From NCBI RefSeq assembly GCF_000711235.1, contig NZ_JOMI01000004.1, forward strand, positions 248,001 through 312,000: a DNA stretch of 64,000 nt. Direction: 5' to 3'. This DNA comes from Prevotella sp. 10(H). Its GTDB lineage: Bacteria > Bacteroidota > Bacteroidia > Bacteroidales > Dysgonomonadaceae. Below the pieces are notes generated by a model, which was given only the letters and a program-made list of their open reading frames with translations, had not been told where the DNA came from and made no database searches. Of this stretch, positions 37,431-47,010 are shown in pieces (the stretch's first letter is position 1; each line of letters begins with the position of its first letter). The translations under genes were made by a program, and so were the position numbers.

Positions 37431-39974
37431 ATGAAGAAATCAATTTTATTTGTAGGACTCTTTTTGGTATTTTCATTAACGAGCATAGCACAAAAAGTAT
37501 ATAAGGATATGAATGCCCCTATGCATGACCGGATTCTGGACTTGCTGTCGCAATTGACTCCTGATGAAAAAATAGATTTGCTTATTGCCAATTCCAACGG
37601 AGTTCCACGGCTTGGCATCGATAAATATTATCACGGAAATGAAGCCTTACATGGAATCGTCCGCCCCGGTAAATTTACTGTATTCCCACAGGCAATTGGT
37701 TTAGCCAGTACATGGAACACCGAATTAATGCTTAAAGTTTCTACTGCTATATCGGATGAAGCAAGAGCCAGATGGAATGAACTGGAGTTGGGTAAAAAGC
37801 AAAACAATACATCCAGCGACCTCTTAACTTTTTGGTCTCCGACAATAAATATGGCACGTGACCCACGTTGGGGACGCACTCCCGAAACATATGGTGAAGA
37901 CCCATTTCTGACAGGTGAACTGGGATTGGCTTTTGTAAAAGGTCTACAGGGAGATCATCCCCGTTATCTGAAAACCGTATCTACACCGAAGCATTTTGCA
38001 GCTAATAATGAAGAACATAACAGGGCGAGTTGTAACGCAATAATCAGCGAACGCGATCTGCGCGAATATTATCTTCCGGCTTTCGAGAAATGTATTGTAG
38101 ACGGGAAAGCACAATCTATCATGACAGCATACAATGCAGTTAATGGCGTACCATGCACGGTAAATACTTATCTGATAAAGAAAGTACTGCGCGGAGATTG
38201 GGGCTTCAAAGGATATGTCGTGTCAGACTGTAGCGCTCCCGATTGGATGATTACGCAACATAAGTATGTGAAGACTCATGAGGCAGCGGCAACACTGGCA
38301 ATAAAAGCCGGACTGGATATAGAATGTGGAGATAATGTATATAAGAATGGATTGAAGAATGCGTACAAACAATATATGGTAAGCGATGCGGATATCGATT
38401 CGGCCGCCTATCATGTGCTTCGTGGACGTATGCTGCTGGGCTTGTTTGATGATCCTGCAAAAAATCCCTATAATAATATAGACCCTTCGAAGGTCGGATG
38501 CAAAGAACATCAGGAATTAGCATTGGAAACAGCGCGCCAGAGTATCGTTTTGCTTAAAAATGAAAAGAGCTTCTTACCTATAAATCCGAACAAAGTAAAA
38601 TCGATAGCCGTTGTAGGTATTAATGCTGCAAATTACGAGTTTGGTGATTACAGCGGGGAGCCTAAAAATGCTCCTGTTTCTATTCTCGAAGGTATTCAGG
38701 CAAGAGTGGGGAATAAAGTAAAAATCGTACATGCACCTTGGGTATCGAGTGTATCGGGATACGAACTTATATCGAAAAGTTTTTTCCCGAACGGATTGAA
38801 GGGAGAATATTACTCAAATAAAGATTTCAATGGTACGCCGGCAGTAAGGACAGATGAAAATATTGATTATAATCCTGAAAACAGACCGCCTGATCCATTC
38901 TTGCCTAAAGCCCCCACATCAATAAGATGGACAGGTGATCTGCAACCGACCGTATCGGGCGAATATACTCTCAGTCTGGAAACTGACGATGGTTGCCGCC
39001 TCTATTTAGACGGAAAGAAGCTCATAGATTCATGGGTAGAACGTAGTGCCCAAGCGGACAAAGTGATTGTTAATCTCGAAGCGGGTAAAAAGTATAAGCT
39101 TCAGGTAGATTACTTCGATGGTGGAGGTCAGTCCCTAGCCCGTTTATACTGGAAAGCTCCGAATATTGACAGTCGTGCACGTCTGGATTTGTTTGGCGAT
39201 GCAGGAAAAGCAGCTAAAGAATGCGATCTGACAATTGCTGTACTTGGAATAAATAAATCGCTTGAGCGGGAAGGTCAGGACAGATATACGCTGGAGCTGC
39301 CGATAGATCAGCAAGAGTTCATAAAAGAGATTTATAAAGTGAATCCAAAAACAGTTGTTGTATTAGTTGCCGGAAGCTCAATGGCGATTAATTGGATAGA
39401 TAGTAATATACCGGCAATAATAGATGCATGGTATCCGGGAGAACAGGGAGGCAATGCTGTAGCGGAAGTCCTGTTTGGCGACTATAATCCTGCCGGACGA
39501 TTGCCTCTGACATTCTATAATTCACTGGACGAACTCGCTCCGTTCGATGATTACAATGTAAAAAATGGCCGTACTTATCAATATTTTACAGGAAAACCAT
39601 TGTATGAATTTGGTTACGGGCTAAGCTATACTCAGTTCAAATATAGCAACATGAAGGTTACACAGGATAATCAGAATATCCAAGTTAACTTCAAAATAGC
39701 AAATACAGGCAAATATGACGGAGATGAAGTTGCCCAACTATATGTGCAATATCCGGAAACAGGAACATATATGCCGCTAAAACAACTGAAAGGTTTTAAA
39801 AGAATATCCATAAAGAAAGGAAAGACGGAAAACGTTACCATTACGGTTCCTAAGAAAGAATTACGTTATTGGGACAATAAAACAGAATCTTTTGTGACTC
39901 CAAACGGGGAATACCTGATTCAGGTAGGATCTTCTTCTCAAAAGATAAATCTCAAAGAAGCCATAAGATTGTAA
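37431..39974 (+). CDS. GH3 beta-glycosidase with PA14 insert
   Basis: An 847-residue secreted enzyme. The N-terminal TIM barrel contains TFWSPTINMARDPRWGRTPETYGEDP and the nucleophile Asp 266 in GYVVSDCSAPDW. The alpha/beta sandwich domain follows, interrupted by a PA14 domain (about 450-580, GLKGEYYSNKDFNG...GDLQPTVSGEYTLSLETDDGCRLYLDG). The C-terminal fibronectin III-like domain includes YEFGYGLSYTQF. The barrel resembles beta-xylosidase-type GH3. A PA14 domain in this place often shapes the +1 site and favours short oligosaccharides. It is last in the PUL operon, 17 bp after GH30, before a strong terminator. Confidence 0.93.
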   Translation: MKKSILFVGLFLVFSLTSIAQKVYKDMNAPMHDRILDLLSQLTPDEKIDLLIANSNGVPRLGIDKYYHGNEALHGIVRPGKFTVFPQAIGLASTWNTELMLKVSTAISDEARARWNELELGKKQNNTSSDLLTFWSPTINMARDPRWGRTPETYGEDPFLTGELGLAFVKGLQGDHPRYLKTVSTPKHFAANNEEHNRASCNAIISERDLREYYLPAFEKCIVDGKAQSIMTAYNAVNGVPCTVNTYLIKKVLRGDWGFKGYVVSDCSAPDWMITQHKYVKTHEAAATLAIKAGLDIECGDNVYKNGLKNAYKQYMVSDADIDSAAYHVLRGRMLLGLFDDPAKNPYNNIDPSKVGCKEHQELALETARQSIVLLKNEKSFLPINPNKVKSIAVVGINAANYEFGDYSGEPKNAPVSILEGIQARVGNKVKIVHAPWVSSVSGYELISKSFFPNGLKGEYYSNKDFNGTPAVRTDENIDYNPENRPPDPFLPKAPTSIRWTGDLQPTVSGEYTLSLETDDGCRLYLDGKKLIDSWVERSAQADKVIVNLEAGKKYKLQVDYFDGGGQSLARLYWKAPNIDSRARLDLFGDAGKAAKECDLTIAVLGINKSLEREGQDRYTLELPIDQQEFIKEIYKVNPKTVVVLVAGSSMAINWIDSNIPAIIDAWYPGEQGGNAVAEVLFGDYNPAGRLPLTFYNSLDELAPFDDYNVKNGRTYQYFTGKPLYEFGYGLSYTQFKYSNMKVTQDNQNIQVNFKIANTGKYDGDEVAQLYVQYPETGTYMPLKQLKGFKRISIKKGKTENVTITVPKKELRYWDNKTESFVTPNGEYLIQVGSSSQKINLKEAIRL

Positions 39975-40012
39975 ATAAGGTCACGGCAGTATTAACCGTG
40001 ACAAATAAACAG

Positions 40013-40045
40013 AAAGAGTCTTATAATTATAAGACTCTTTTTTTA
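40013..40045. terminator. Terminator closing the SusCD operon
   Basis: A 28-bp perfect palindrome (arms AAAGAGTCTTATAA and its complement, 40013-40040) runs into a T8 stretch. A smaller GTCACGG/CCGTGAC hairpin lies just before it. It lies between convergent operons and could serve both. The rest of the gap to 40258 holds no gene I can support. Confidence 0.9.
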
Positions 40046-40258
40046 TTTCATAATAAGATTGAACATAACAGTTTTCTCATTTTACCCTCTAGCCTATCAG
40101 ATATATTCTCATGTATGAATCATATTATCTACGCTATACTCAATATTTTCCCTTTATAATACGAAAGGATAAAGAAAAATCGTAAAACAAAGAATCCGGA
40201 TATTATTTTGAATAAAATAAATCCGGATTTTTTATAAAAATATTATGGAATCAAAATT

Positions 40259-41818
40259 TCAATTCTTTTTCCAGAGTTTTTCCATATCTTCCAATGTTTT
40301 GCCTTTAGTTTCAGGTAGGCGTTTCCATACAAATAAAGCTGCAAGTATCGCTAATGCACCATATACCCAATAAGAGAAGCCATGATTAAAGGCGCTGACA
40401 AGCGTTTCGTTTTTATCCATAATAGGAAATGTCCACGAAATGAGGAAGTTTGATACCCATTGTGCAGCGACAGCGATAGACATTACACTGGAGCGTACCG
40501 AATTGGGGAATATCTCTGACAACATCACCCAGCAAACAGGCCCCCATGACATGGCAAAACCAGCTGTATAGGTTAGCATGAATACAAGCTTCAAACCTCC
40601 GGGTAAACCCTGGGAAAAAGAAGTACCCAGTCCCAGCATAGATACAGCCATCACTAAAGCTCCTGTAATAAGTAATGGTTTGCGGCCAAACTTATCTACT
40701 GTCATAATTGCCAAAACGGTAAACGATAAGTTGATAATACCTACGATTATGGTCTGCAATAATGCGGAATCCGTTCCCGAACCCATACTCTTAAATATTT
40801 CAGGGGCATAGTAAAGAACGACATTGATACCGACAAACTGTTGGAATGCTGATAGCAATACTCCTGTAATTATAATCAGGAAGCCGTAAGATTTTATAGG
40901 CACATATAATGCTATAATAAAGCTGGCAATCATTGATATTTCCAAAGCACTGGAGACCCCGGCTAATGAAAGTGAAATTATTCCTACAACAAACAGTATC
41001 AACCACGTCATCATAAAACGATAATATGGTTTCAACGATACCTTTTCTTCTTTATCGAAACTTTGCTGTATTTCTACTATCTCTTGCTGGGCCATCGATT
41101 TACCTACTAATTTTGTTAGAATTCCTTCTGCCTGAGCAACACGGCCTTTCATCACAAGCCATCTTGGAGTTTCAGGAGCGATGAATAATAGAAGGAAAAA
41201 TATTACTGACGGAATGGCCAATGAGGCAAACATCCATCTCCAGCCTGTTGCATGCAACCACTCTGTATCTCCTTGCTTTGCAATAAAATAATTCACAAAG
41301 TATACAACGAGCATACCGAATATAATGGCAAACTGGTTTAACCCGACAAGGCTTCCGCGCTTGGCTGGAGGAGCTATTTCAGCAATATACATAGGGGAAA
41401 CCATAGAGGCTATTCCAACCCCTATACCACCGATTATTCGATAAAACACAAAGTGATAGACAAAAGAATGATCTCCGGCCGACGGCATGCGAAACCCGAT
41501 TTCGGGCCAAGCAGAACCTACCGCAGCTAATAAGAATAGAATGGCAGCTGCAAACAATGCTTTTTTACGTCCAAAAGTCTGGCTTATCCAGCCTGCCATT
41601 GCAGCACCGAATATACAGCCTATCAATGCACTGCTTATTACAAAACCCTCCATAGCATTGGCTTCATTCAGCGATAAGCCCATCGGCTCTATAAAGAAAT
41701 GCCGCAGGGATTCTACTGTTCCGGATATAACAGCCGTATCATATCCGAACAATAATCCTCCGAGAGTAGCTATCAGGGTTAATTTTAGTGTATAAGATTT
41801 ACTTACTTCGTTATTCAT
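40259..41818 (-). CDS. xylE: D-xylose:H+ symporter (sugar porter family)
   Basis: A 519-residue inner-membrane protein with twelve predicted helices. Sugar porter motifs are present: GGLLFGYDTAVISG in helix 1, GRKKALF after helix 2, PMYIAEIAPPAKRGSLVGLNQ, PETPRWLVMKGR after helix 6, QQFVGINVVLYYAPEIF in helix 7, and a PETKG motif at the C-terminus. These and the neighbours (xylA, xylB) point to xylose uptake; arabinose or another pentose is the alternative. It is last in the xylose operon, separated from xylA by a 101-bp gap filled by a repeat element. Confidence 0.9.
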   Translation of the reverse strand: MNNEVSKSYTLKLTLIATLGGLLFGYDTAVISGTVESLRHFFIEPMGLSLNEANAMEGFVISSALIGCIFGAAMAGWISQTFGRKKALFAAAILFLLAAVGSAWPEIGFRMPSAGDHSFVYHFVFYRIIGGIGVGIASMVSPMYIAEIAPPAKRGSLVGLNQFAIIFGMLVVYFVNYFIAKQGDTEWLHATGWRWMFASLAIPSVIFFLLLFIAPETPRWLVMKGRVAQAEGILTKLVGKSMAQQEIVEIQQSFDKEEKVSLKPYYRFMMTWLILFVVGIISLSLAGVSSALEISMIASFIIALYVPIKSYGFLIIITGVLLSAFQQFVGINVVLYYAPEIFKSMGSGTDSALLQTIIVGIINLSFTVLAIMTVDKFGRKPLLITGALVMAVSMLGLGTSFSQGLPGGLKLVFMLTYTAGFAMSWGPVCWVMLSEIFPNSVRSSVMSIAVAAQWVSNFLISWTFPIMDKNETLVSAFNHGFSYWVYGALAILAALFVWKRLPETKGKTLEDMEKLWKKN

Positions 41819-41826
41819 GGTTTCTT

Positions 41827-41914
41827 AGTTACAGGTTACGAGTTACAGGTTACGAGTTACAGGTTAATAGCTTGTAACTCGTAACAGCCCGAAAAGGCGA
41901 AGTAACTTGTAACT
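41827..41914. repeat. Short fold-back repeat between xylA and xylE
   Basis: A 14-bp unit (AGTTACAGGTTACG) occurs twice in tandem plus a partial third copy (41827-41866). Its end GTTACGAGTTACA (41849-41861) pairs exactly with 41873-41885 to make a 13-bp stem with an 11-base loop. The right part (41876-41914) recurs almost unchanged at 59331-59368. This looks like a dispersed, non-autonomous palindromic repeat. Confidence 0.8.
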
Positions 41915-41919
41915 GGGTT

Positions 41920-43248
41920 TTAAATATACATATTTACAATAGCTTCATAAAGCTCTTGTTTACCGCTTATTTGTTGAGGTTCTCCTACTTTATGAGCTAT
42001 AGTGCGCAGGTCTTCAAGTGTGAGTTTCCCATCTTCGAATGCTTTGCCGTCACCACTATCGAATGAGGCATAACGGGTCTGACGCATTTTCTTGTAATCC
42101 GAATTTTCAAGAATATCTGCAGCAATTAAGAGACCACGTGCAAATACGTCCATACCGGAGATATGAGCAATGAATAAATCATCCCTATCTGTAGAGTTAC
42201 GGCGAATCTTAGCATCGAAGTTAACACCTCCGTTTCCTACCCCTCCGGCAGGAAGCATCACTAACCATGCCTGCGCAAGGTTGTACAGGTCAATAGGGAA
42301 CTGGTCTGTATCCCATCCGTTTTGATAATCGCCGCGGTTAGCATCGATACTGCCCAATAATCCTGCGTCGACAGCAGCCTGCAATTCATGTTCGAATGTA
42401 TGGCCGGCAAGTGTAGCATGATTTACCTCTATATTTACCTTAAAGTCCTTTTCAAGACCATAATTTTTCAGGAATCCTATTACCGTTTCAGTATCATAGT
42501 CATATTGATGCTTGGTCGGTTCCATAGGCTTAGGCTCTATAAGGAACGTGCCTGTAAATCCTTGCTTGCGGGCATAATCGCGAGACATGGAAAGGAATTG
42601 GGCTAAGTGGTCTTTCTCACGTTTCATATCTGTATTAAGTAAGCTCATATAACCTTCGCGGCCGCCCCAGAATACGTAATTTGCACCTCCAAGGGCAATA
42701 GTTGCATCGATAGCATTTTTTACCTGAGTACCGGCACAGGCTACTACATCAAAATCAGGGTTTGTAGAAGCTCCATTCATATAACGCTCGTGTCCGAATA
42801 CGTTAGCTGTGCCCCAAAGTAATTTTATACCGGAAGCTGCCTGTTTTTCTTTTGCATATTCTACGATAGTTTGCAAGTTCTTTTCATATTCAGCCCAGTT
42901 GCTGCCCGAATCTACCAGATCTACATCATGGAAGCAATAGAATGGAATTCCCATTTTAGTCATGAATTCGAATGCTGCATCCATTTTGTATTTTGCCCGG
43001 GTGATAGCATCGTTGCCGATATTCCATGGATGATGAATTGTCGGACCACCAAATGGGTCACCGCCATTTGCACACAATGTATGCCAATAAGCCATAGCGA
43101 AACGCATCCAGTCTTTCATAGTCTTACCCATTACCACTTTGTTCTCGTCATAGAAACGGTAAGCCATTGGATTTTTACTTTCTTTACCTTCAAATTTGAT
43201 TTTTCCGATACCCGGGAAAAATTCTTTTGTACCTTTTAAAATTTCCAT
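41920..43248 (-). CDS. xylA: Xylose isomerase
   Basis: A 442-residue cytoplasmic enzyme that converts D-xylose to D-xylulose; the length is normal for the class II type. Recognisable blocks are [16 protein letters not shown], the catalytic-site [12 protein letters not shown], the metal-binding [17 protein letters not shown], and [14 protein letters not shown]-like sequence (here [15 protein letters not shown] in short form). Metal ligands appear intact. It lies downstream of the GH30 copy 3 gene (69 bp gap) and upstream of xylE in one operon led by xylR. Confidence 0.98.
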   Translation of the reverse strand: MEILKGTKEFFPGIGKIKFEGKESKNPMAYRFYDENKVVMGKTMKDWMRFAMAYWHTLCANGGDPFGGPTIHHPWNIGNDAITRAKYKMDAAFEFMTKMGIPFYCFHDVDLVDSGSNWAEYEKNLQTIVEYAKEKQAASGIKLLWGTANVFGHERYMNGASTNPDFDVVACAGTQVKNAIDATIALGGANYVFWGGREGYMSLLNTDMKREKDHLAQFLSMSRDYARKQGFTGTFLIEPKPMEPTKHQYDYDTETVIGFLKNYGLEKDFKVNIEVNHATLAGHTFEHELQAAVDAGLLGSIDANRGDYQNGWDTDQFPIDLYNLAQAWLVMLPAGGVGNGGVNFDAKIRRNSTDRDDLFIAHISGMDVFARGLLIAADILENSDYKKMRQTRYASFDSGDGKAFEDGKLTLEDLRTIAHKVGEPQQISGKQELYEAIVNMYI

Positions 43249-43317
43249 AATTATAACTCTTATTTATAATGATTAATATAACCTTTAAAATTTATATCAA
43301 GTTGTATTGACTGCCTG

Positions 43318-44739
43318 TTAGCTTTTTGCCGTTGGCACATGGAACGTATTAAGTGACTTAGGTTTCATATCCACAGAAAACATTTGTTCTCCGATTTTCA
43401 CATTCAACGTTTTCAGCTTATCATTCTCATTTGCCACAATTACTATTGTTGAATTATCAGGATTAACAAAAGCCAGCAAATTCTCATACGCACCTTCGGT
43501 TTTCAACCTTTTAGCCCCCGGTTTTACGAAATGGCTGAATTGTTTCATGAGGTAATATTCGGGGTTATACTTATAAGTCTTGTTAACCTGATCGACTGAT
43601 ATCAATGAGTTTTGTGCCCATTTCCAACGACTGTTTGCCGGATCTTTGTCCAATGATATATTCCAATACATATAGGCAGATATACCATTATTAAAGTAAT
43701 GTTTCATCAGATTCCATGTATAAAAGCAATATTCCCATGAGTTTTGCCCGTTACCGCATTCGCTTTCGGTCTGCATCAGTTTCATATCCGGATATGTTTC
43801 ATGTATCTTGGAAATAGCCTCTTTTCCTGCCCATTGGAAACCAATTTCCGAGATATACTCCCCGCTCTTATTATTCATAATGGTATCGACCAACAGATGA
43901 TTAGGCCGTTCCATTGTTCCGAACATTACACGCACACCAATCTCTTTCATCTGAGGCCCCAGATAATCTCCAATAAATGTACTTAATGCGTCAGCAGTCC
44001 ATGTACATGAAGGAAATATCTGGCATGAATTGAACTCATTCTGTGGTGCAACCATTTCAATATTGATACCTTCTTCTTTATATGCCTCCAAGAATTTTTT
44101 GAAATACAATGTATAAGCTTTGAAATATTCCGGCTCCTGAATAAATAAATTTGTACCTTCTGTATCTGTTGTGGGGCTTCCTTTCAGGTCGTTTACATCC
44201 GGACTTGGTTTGCATGCGTAATGTTTCGTATATTTCATCCATGTTGGCGGACACCATGGTGATGCCCACACTCTGAGATTCGGGTTTACTTTCTGTGCAG
44301 CTTTGATATAAGGAATTAGTGTTTCCTTATCATTTGCTATGGAGAAATTTTTCATTTCGAAGTCACCTGCCGTTTCATTGTACGAATACCAGTCACGAGA
44401 GAAGTCATTTGCCCCTATCGGCATGCGGCACCATGTGAAGTTCATCCCTTCTTCACTAAACAGATCTTTTATTACTGCATCCCTGTCTGCATCATTTAAC
44501 GCAGAGATTGTTACCCACCCCAGCTCATTGAGACATCCTCCAAAACCATCCACTGTTTGTAATGTCTGGTCTGTTAAAATTGTTACTTCAGTAGCGCCAT
44601 CTGCTTTTACCATCGTAAGAGACGGATTCTCAACAAAACAGGAGGTGTGGGTAGTACTCACCCACTTTACCATTTGGGGCGAGTGTGAACATGAGGCCGA
44701 TAATAAAATAATTACGGCTAAATAAAGTTGTTTTTTCAT
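43318..44739 (-). CDS. GH30 glycosidase (copy 3) inside the xylose operon
   Basis: A 473-residue lipoprotein (lipobox SASC). The family motif GFGGCLNELGW is present, the acid/base Glu is in APQNEFNSCQ, and the nucleophile Glu in LMQTESECGNG. It is paralogous to the two plus-strand GH30 genes but more diverged (QNEF where they have QNEP). It lies between xylB and xylA with gaps of 9 and 69 bp, so it is co-expressed with xylose catabolism. This makes a role in releasing xylose, as a beta-xylosidase, likely but not proven. Confidence 0.9.
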   Translation of the reverse strand: MKKQLYLAVIILLSASCSHSPQMVKWVSTTHTSCFVENPSLTMVKADGATEVTILTDQTLQTVDGFGGCLNELGWVTISALNDADRDAVIKDLFSEEGMNFTWCRMPIGANDFSRDWYSYNETAGDFEMKNFSIANDKETLIPYIKAAQKVNPNLRVWASPWCPPTWMKYTKHYACKPSPDVNDLKGSPTTDTEGTNLFIQEPEYFKAYTLYFKKFLEAYKEEGINIEMVAPQNEFNSCQIFPSCTWTADALSTFIGDYLGPQMKEIGVRVMFGTMERPNHLLVDTIMNNKSGEYISEIGFQWAGKEAISKIHETYPDMKLMQTESECGNGQNSWEYCFYTWNLMKHYFNNGISAYMYWNISLDKDPANSRWKWAQNSLISVDQVNKTYKYNPEYYLMKQFSHFVKPGAKRLKTEGAYENLLAFVNPDNSTIVIVANENDKLKTLNVKIGEQMFSVDMKPKSLNTFHVPTAKS

Positions 44740-44748
44740 AGAATTAGG

Positions 44749-46230
44749 TTATTTATTTACGACTAAGGTCTTCCATTTTTCATATGCCTCTCTATATTTA
44801 TCTTTCTTATTATTCTCTGGCTCAGTTACCCCTAATTTCTCAAGTGATGCGAAAGCTTCCTGTGGACTCGAATATAATCCGATACCGATTCCTGCTCCTT
44901 TTGCTGCACCAGCCGCACCGTCTGTATTATACAGTTCAATCGTAACATCGCTGACACTAGCCAATGTTTGAGCAAATACCGGACTTAGAAACATGTTGGC
45001 GTATCCGGCTTTCACTGTACGGATATTCATTCCCATTTCACGCATAATCTCCATTCCATACTCGTAGGAGAAGACGATGCCTTCCTGTGCAGCTCGCAGG
45101 ATATCTTTTTTATCGTGTATATTGAAGTTGATGCCGTGAATAGAGCAGCTTACTTCTTTGTTTTCTAATACCCGTTCCGCTCCGTTGCCGAATGGGACGA
45201 TACTTATTCCTTTCGAACCTATAGGCGACTGTGCAGCCAGATTATTCATATCATTATAGGATAATCCTTCCAAAGCCAGATTACGCTTTAACCAAGAATT
45301 GAGAATACCCGTGCCGTTAATGCACAGCAAAACTCCTAAACGGATTTGTTCCGGAGTATAATTAACATGTGCAAACGTATTTACACGGGATAATTTATCG
45401 TAGTTGAGTTGGTCTAATACCCCGTATACTACCCCCGATGTTCCTGCTGTGGAGGCTATTTCTCCCGGCTCAAATACATTGAGAGATAAAGCATTATTTG
45501 GCTGGTCTCCGGCACGATACGAAACTGGGGTACCTTCTTTCAATCCTAATTCTTTAGCAGCCTCTGATGATACATACCCTTGGATACCGAATATCGGTTT
45601 TATTTCAGGAAAGAAGCTTTTCGGTATTCCATAATAATTGAGTACATCTTCGGATAAAGTATTCGTTTTGAAATCCCAGAACATGCCTTCCGACATACCT
45701 TCTATAGTAACAACTATATCTCCTGTCAGCTTCATACCAATATAATCGCCCGGAAGCATCAATTTATCAATCTTTTCATAAATGTGAGGCTCATTCTCCT
45801 TAACCCATGCCAGTTTAGATGCAGTAAAATTCCCCGGAGAATTTAACAAATGGTTTAAACATTTCTCTTCTCCAATAGACTTAAAGGCTTTCTCTCCATA
45901 AGGGACAGCACGACTATCGCACCATATGATAGAGTCACGCAGTATATTTTTATGTTTGTCAACCAATACCAGACCATGCATTTGCCATGTTATACCGATT
46001 GCCTGAATATCATCGGATTTTACTCCTGACTTTTGCATTACTGATTGATGCGCCAGTTTGAGATTTGCCCACCAATCGGCCGGATTTTGCTCAGCCCATC
46101 CTGATTTTACAGCCTTGATAGTCATTTCTTCTTTCGGAAAGAAGTCTGAAGCAACTATTTTTCCATTATCGGCGTTTACCAAGCAGGCCTTTACAGAAGA
46201 GCTGCCTATATCGTATCCAAGTAAATACAT
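44749..46230 (-). CDS. xylB: Xylulokinase
   Basis: A 493-residue FGGY-family kinase that phosphorylates D-xylulose to xylulose-5-phosphate. The N-terminal ATPase motif LLGYDIGSSSVKACLV, the substrate-side GITWQMHGLVLVD, and the C-terminal YNTDGAAGAAKGAGIG are typical. It is the second gene of the operon, 18 bp after xylR, and its stop is 9 bp before the GH30 start. Other pentulose substrates are possible in this family, but linkage to xylA makes xylulose the best call. Confidence 0.96.
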   Translation of the reverse strand: MYLLGYDIGSSSVKACLVNADNGKIVASDFFPKEEMTIKAVKSGWAEQNPADWWANLKLAHQSVMQKSGVKSDDIQAIGITWQMHGLVLVDKHKNILRDSIIWCDSRAVPYGEKAFKSIGEEKCLNHLLNSPGNFTASKLAWVKENEPHIYEKIDKLMLPGDYIGMKLTGDIVVTIEGMSEGMFWDFKTNTLSEDVLNYYGIPKSFFPEIKPIFGIQGYVSSEAAKELGLKEGTPVSYRAGDQPNNALSLNVFEPGEIASTAGTSGVVYGVLDQLNYDKLSRVNTFAHVNYTPEQIRLGVLLCINGTGILNSWLKRNLALEGLSYNDMNNLAAQSPIGSKGISIVPFGNGAERVLENKEVSCSIHGINFNIHDKKDILRAAQEGIVFSYEYGMEIMREMGMNIRTVKAGYANMFLSPVFAQTLASVSDVTIELYNTDGAAGAAKGAGIGIGLYSSPQEAFASLEKLGVTEPENNKKDKYREAYEKWKTLVVNK

Positions 46231-46248
46231 AATATTCAGAGTTATGTG

Positions 46249-46959
46249 TTATATGTTAGCTTTAAATTTATTTCTAGCTTTTTTATCAAATTTGTAATAA
46301 CGGGCAGCCCGATGCGATACATTTTTTTGTTTTTCATCCAACTGAACTACATAGGGCATGGCTGCAACTTTTTTATGAAAATTGCGTATATCAATTTGCT
46401 TATCATATATAGCTTCATACAAGCGGTGTAGCTGACTGATCGTAAATTTATTAGGCAAGAGTTCGAAAACGATGGAAGGGTCATACTCTATCCATCGGCG
46501 TATTTCGATCAGCGACTTTTTTACTATTTTATTATGGTCGAAAGGCATCTTTGGCATTTCGTTCAGAGGGCACCACTTTGTCTGTTTATATTTTGAAACA
46601 TTATTCAATTTCCGGTCTATTTTACAGAGCGATAAATAAGCGACTGTAATCAGGCGATTTATATTAGGTTGATACTCTTTGTCTAGCCATTTCACATCTT
46701 CAGGCTTGCTTGCCCTGTCGGGAGAAGCAAAGCACCGAAATTGCCGAAGAGACATTTTCTTAATACCTGTCAACTCAAAAAGGACACGATTGGCTGCATC
46801 GTCAACATCTTCTTCATTGTAGATTAAGCTTCCTGGTAATTTCAAATCTTTCGCATTAACTTCATTTTTCCTGACTAAAAGAATATTCAATTGTTCATCA
46901 TCAAAACCGAATACGACACAATCGACTGAAACATAGGTATGGATAAACTGGTTTTTCAT
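46249..46959 (-). CDS. xylR: Nudix-type transcriptional regulator of xylose genes
   Basis: A 236-residue regulator of the Nudix-plus-winged-helix class used by Bacteroidota for pentose control. ATG 46959 is chosen over GTG 46968. The N-terminal Nudix domain (YVSVDCVVFGFDDEQLNILLVRK) has a broken catalytic box: LPGSLIYNEEDVDDAANRVLFELTG lacks the REXXEE residues in short form, so it should sense a ligand and not hydrolyse one. The C-terminal part (FTISQLHRLYEAIYDKQIDIRNFHKKV) is the DNA-binding winged helix. As first gene of the xyl operon with a dyad over its promoter, it is probably autoregulated. A related regulator controls arabinose in Bacteroides, so a dual role is possible. Confidence 0.88.
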   Translation of the reverse strand: MKNQFIHTYVSVDCVVFGFDDEQLNILLVRKNEVNAKDLKLPGSLIYNEEDVDDAANRVLFELTGIKKMSLRQFRCFASPDRASKPEDVKWLDKEYQPNINRLITVAYLSLCKIDRKLNNVSKYKQTKWCPLNEMPKMPFDHNKIVKKSLIEIRRWIEYDPSIVFELLPNKFTISQLHRLYEAIYDKQIDIRNFHKKVAAMPYVVQLDEKQKNVSHRAARYYKFDKKARNKFKANI

Positions 46960-46968
46960 AGCTGGCAC

Positions 46969-47010
46969 TCTGAATACTTATTGTATTTGATACAAATATA
47001 GATATTCAGA
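46969..47010 (-). promoter_or_regulatory. xyl operon promoter with nested operator dyads
   Basis: Read on minus, TATATTTG (47000-46993) is a perfect -7 box 34 bp from the xylR ATG. It overlaps an exact inverted repeat TTGTAT-TTG-ATACAA (46981-46995). This is enclosed by a second exact inverted repeat, TCTGAATA (46969-46976) with TATTCAGA (47003-47010). This layout fits repression by XylR binding over the promoter. Confidence 0.65.

Noticed and set aside
41827-41870. Tandem units as a CRISPR array
   Set aside because: Units are 14 bp with no spacers, only about 2.8 copies, and no cas gene is nearby.
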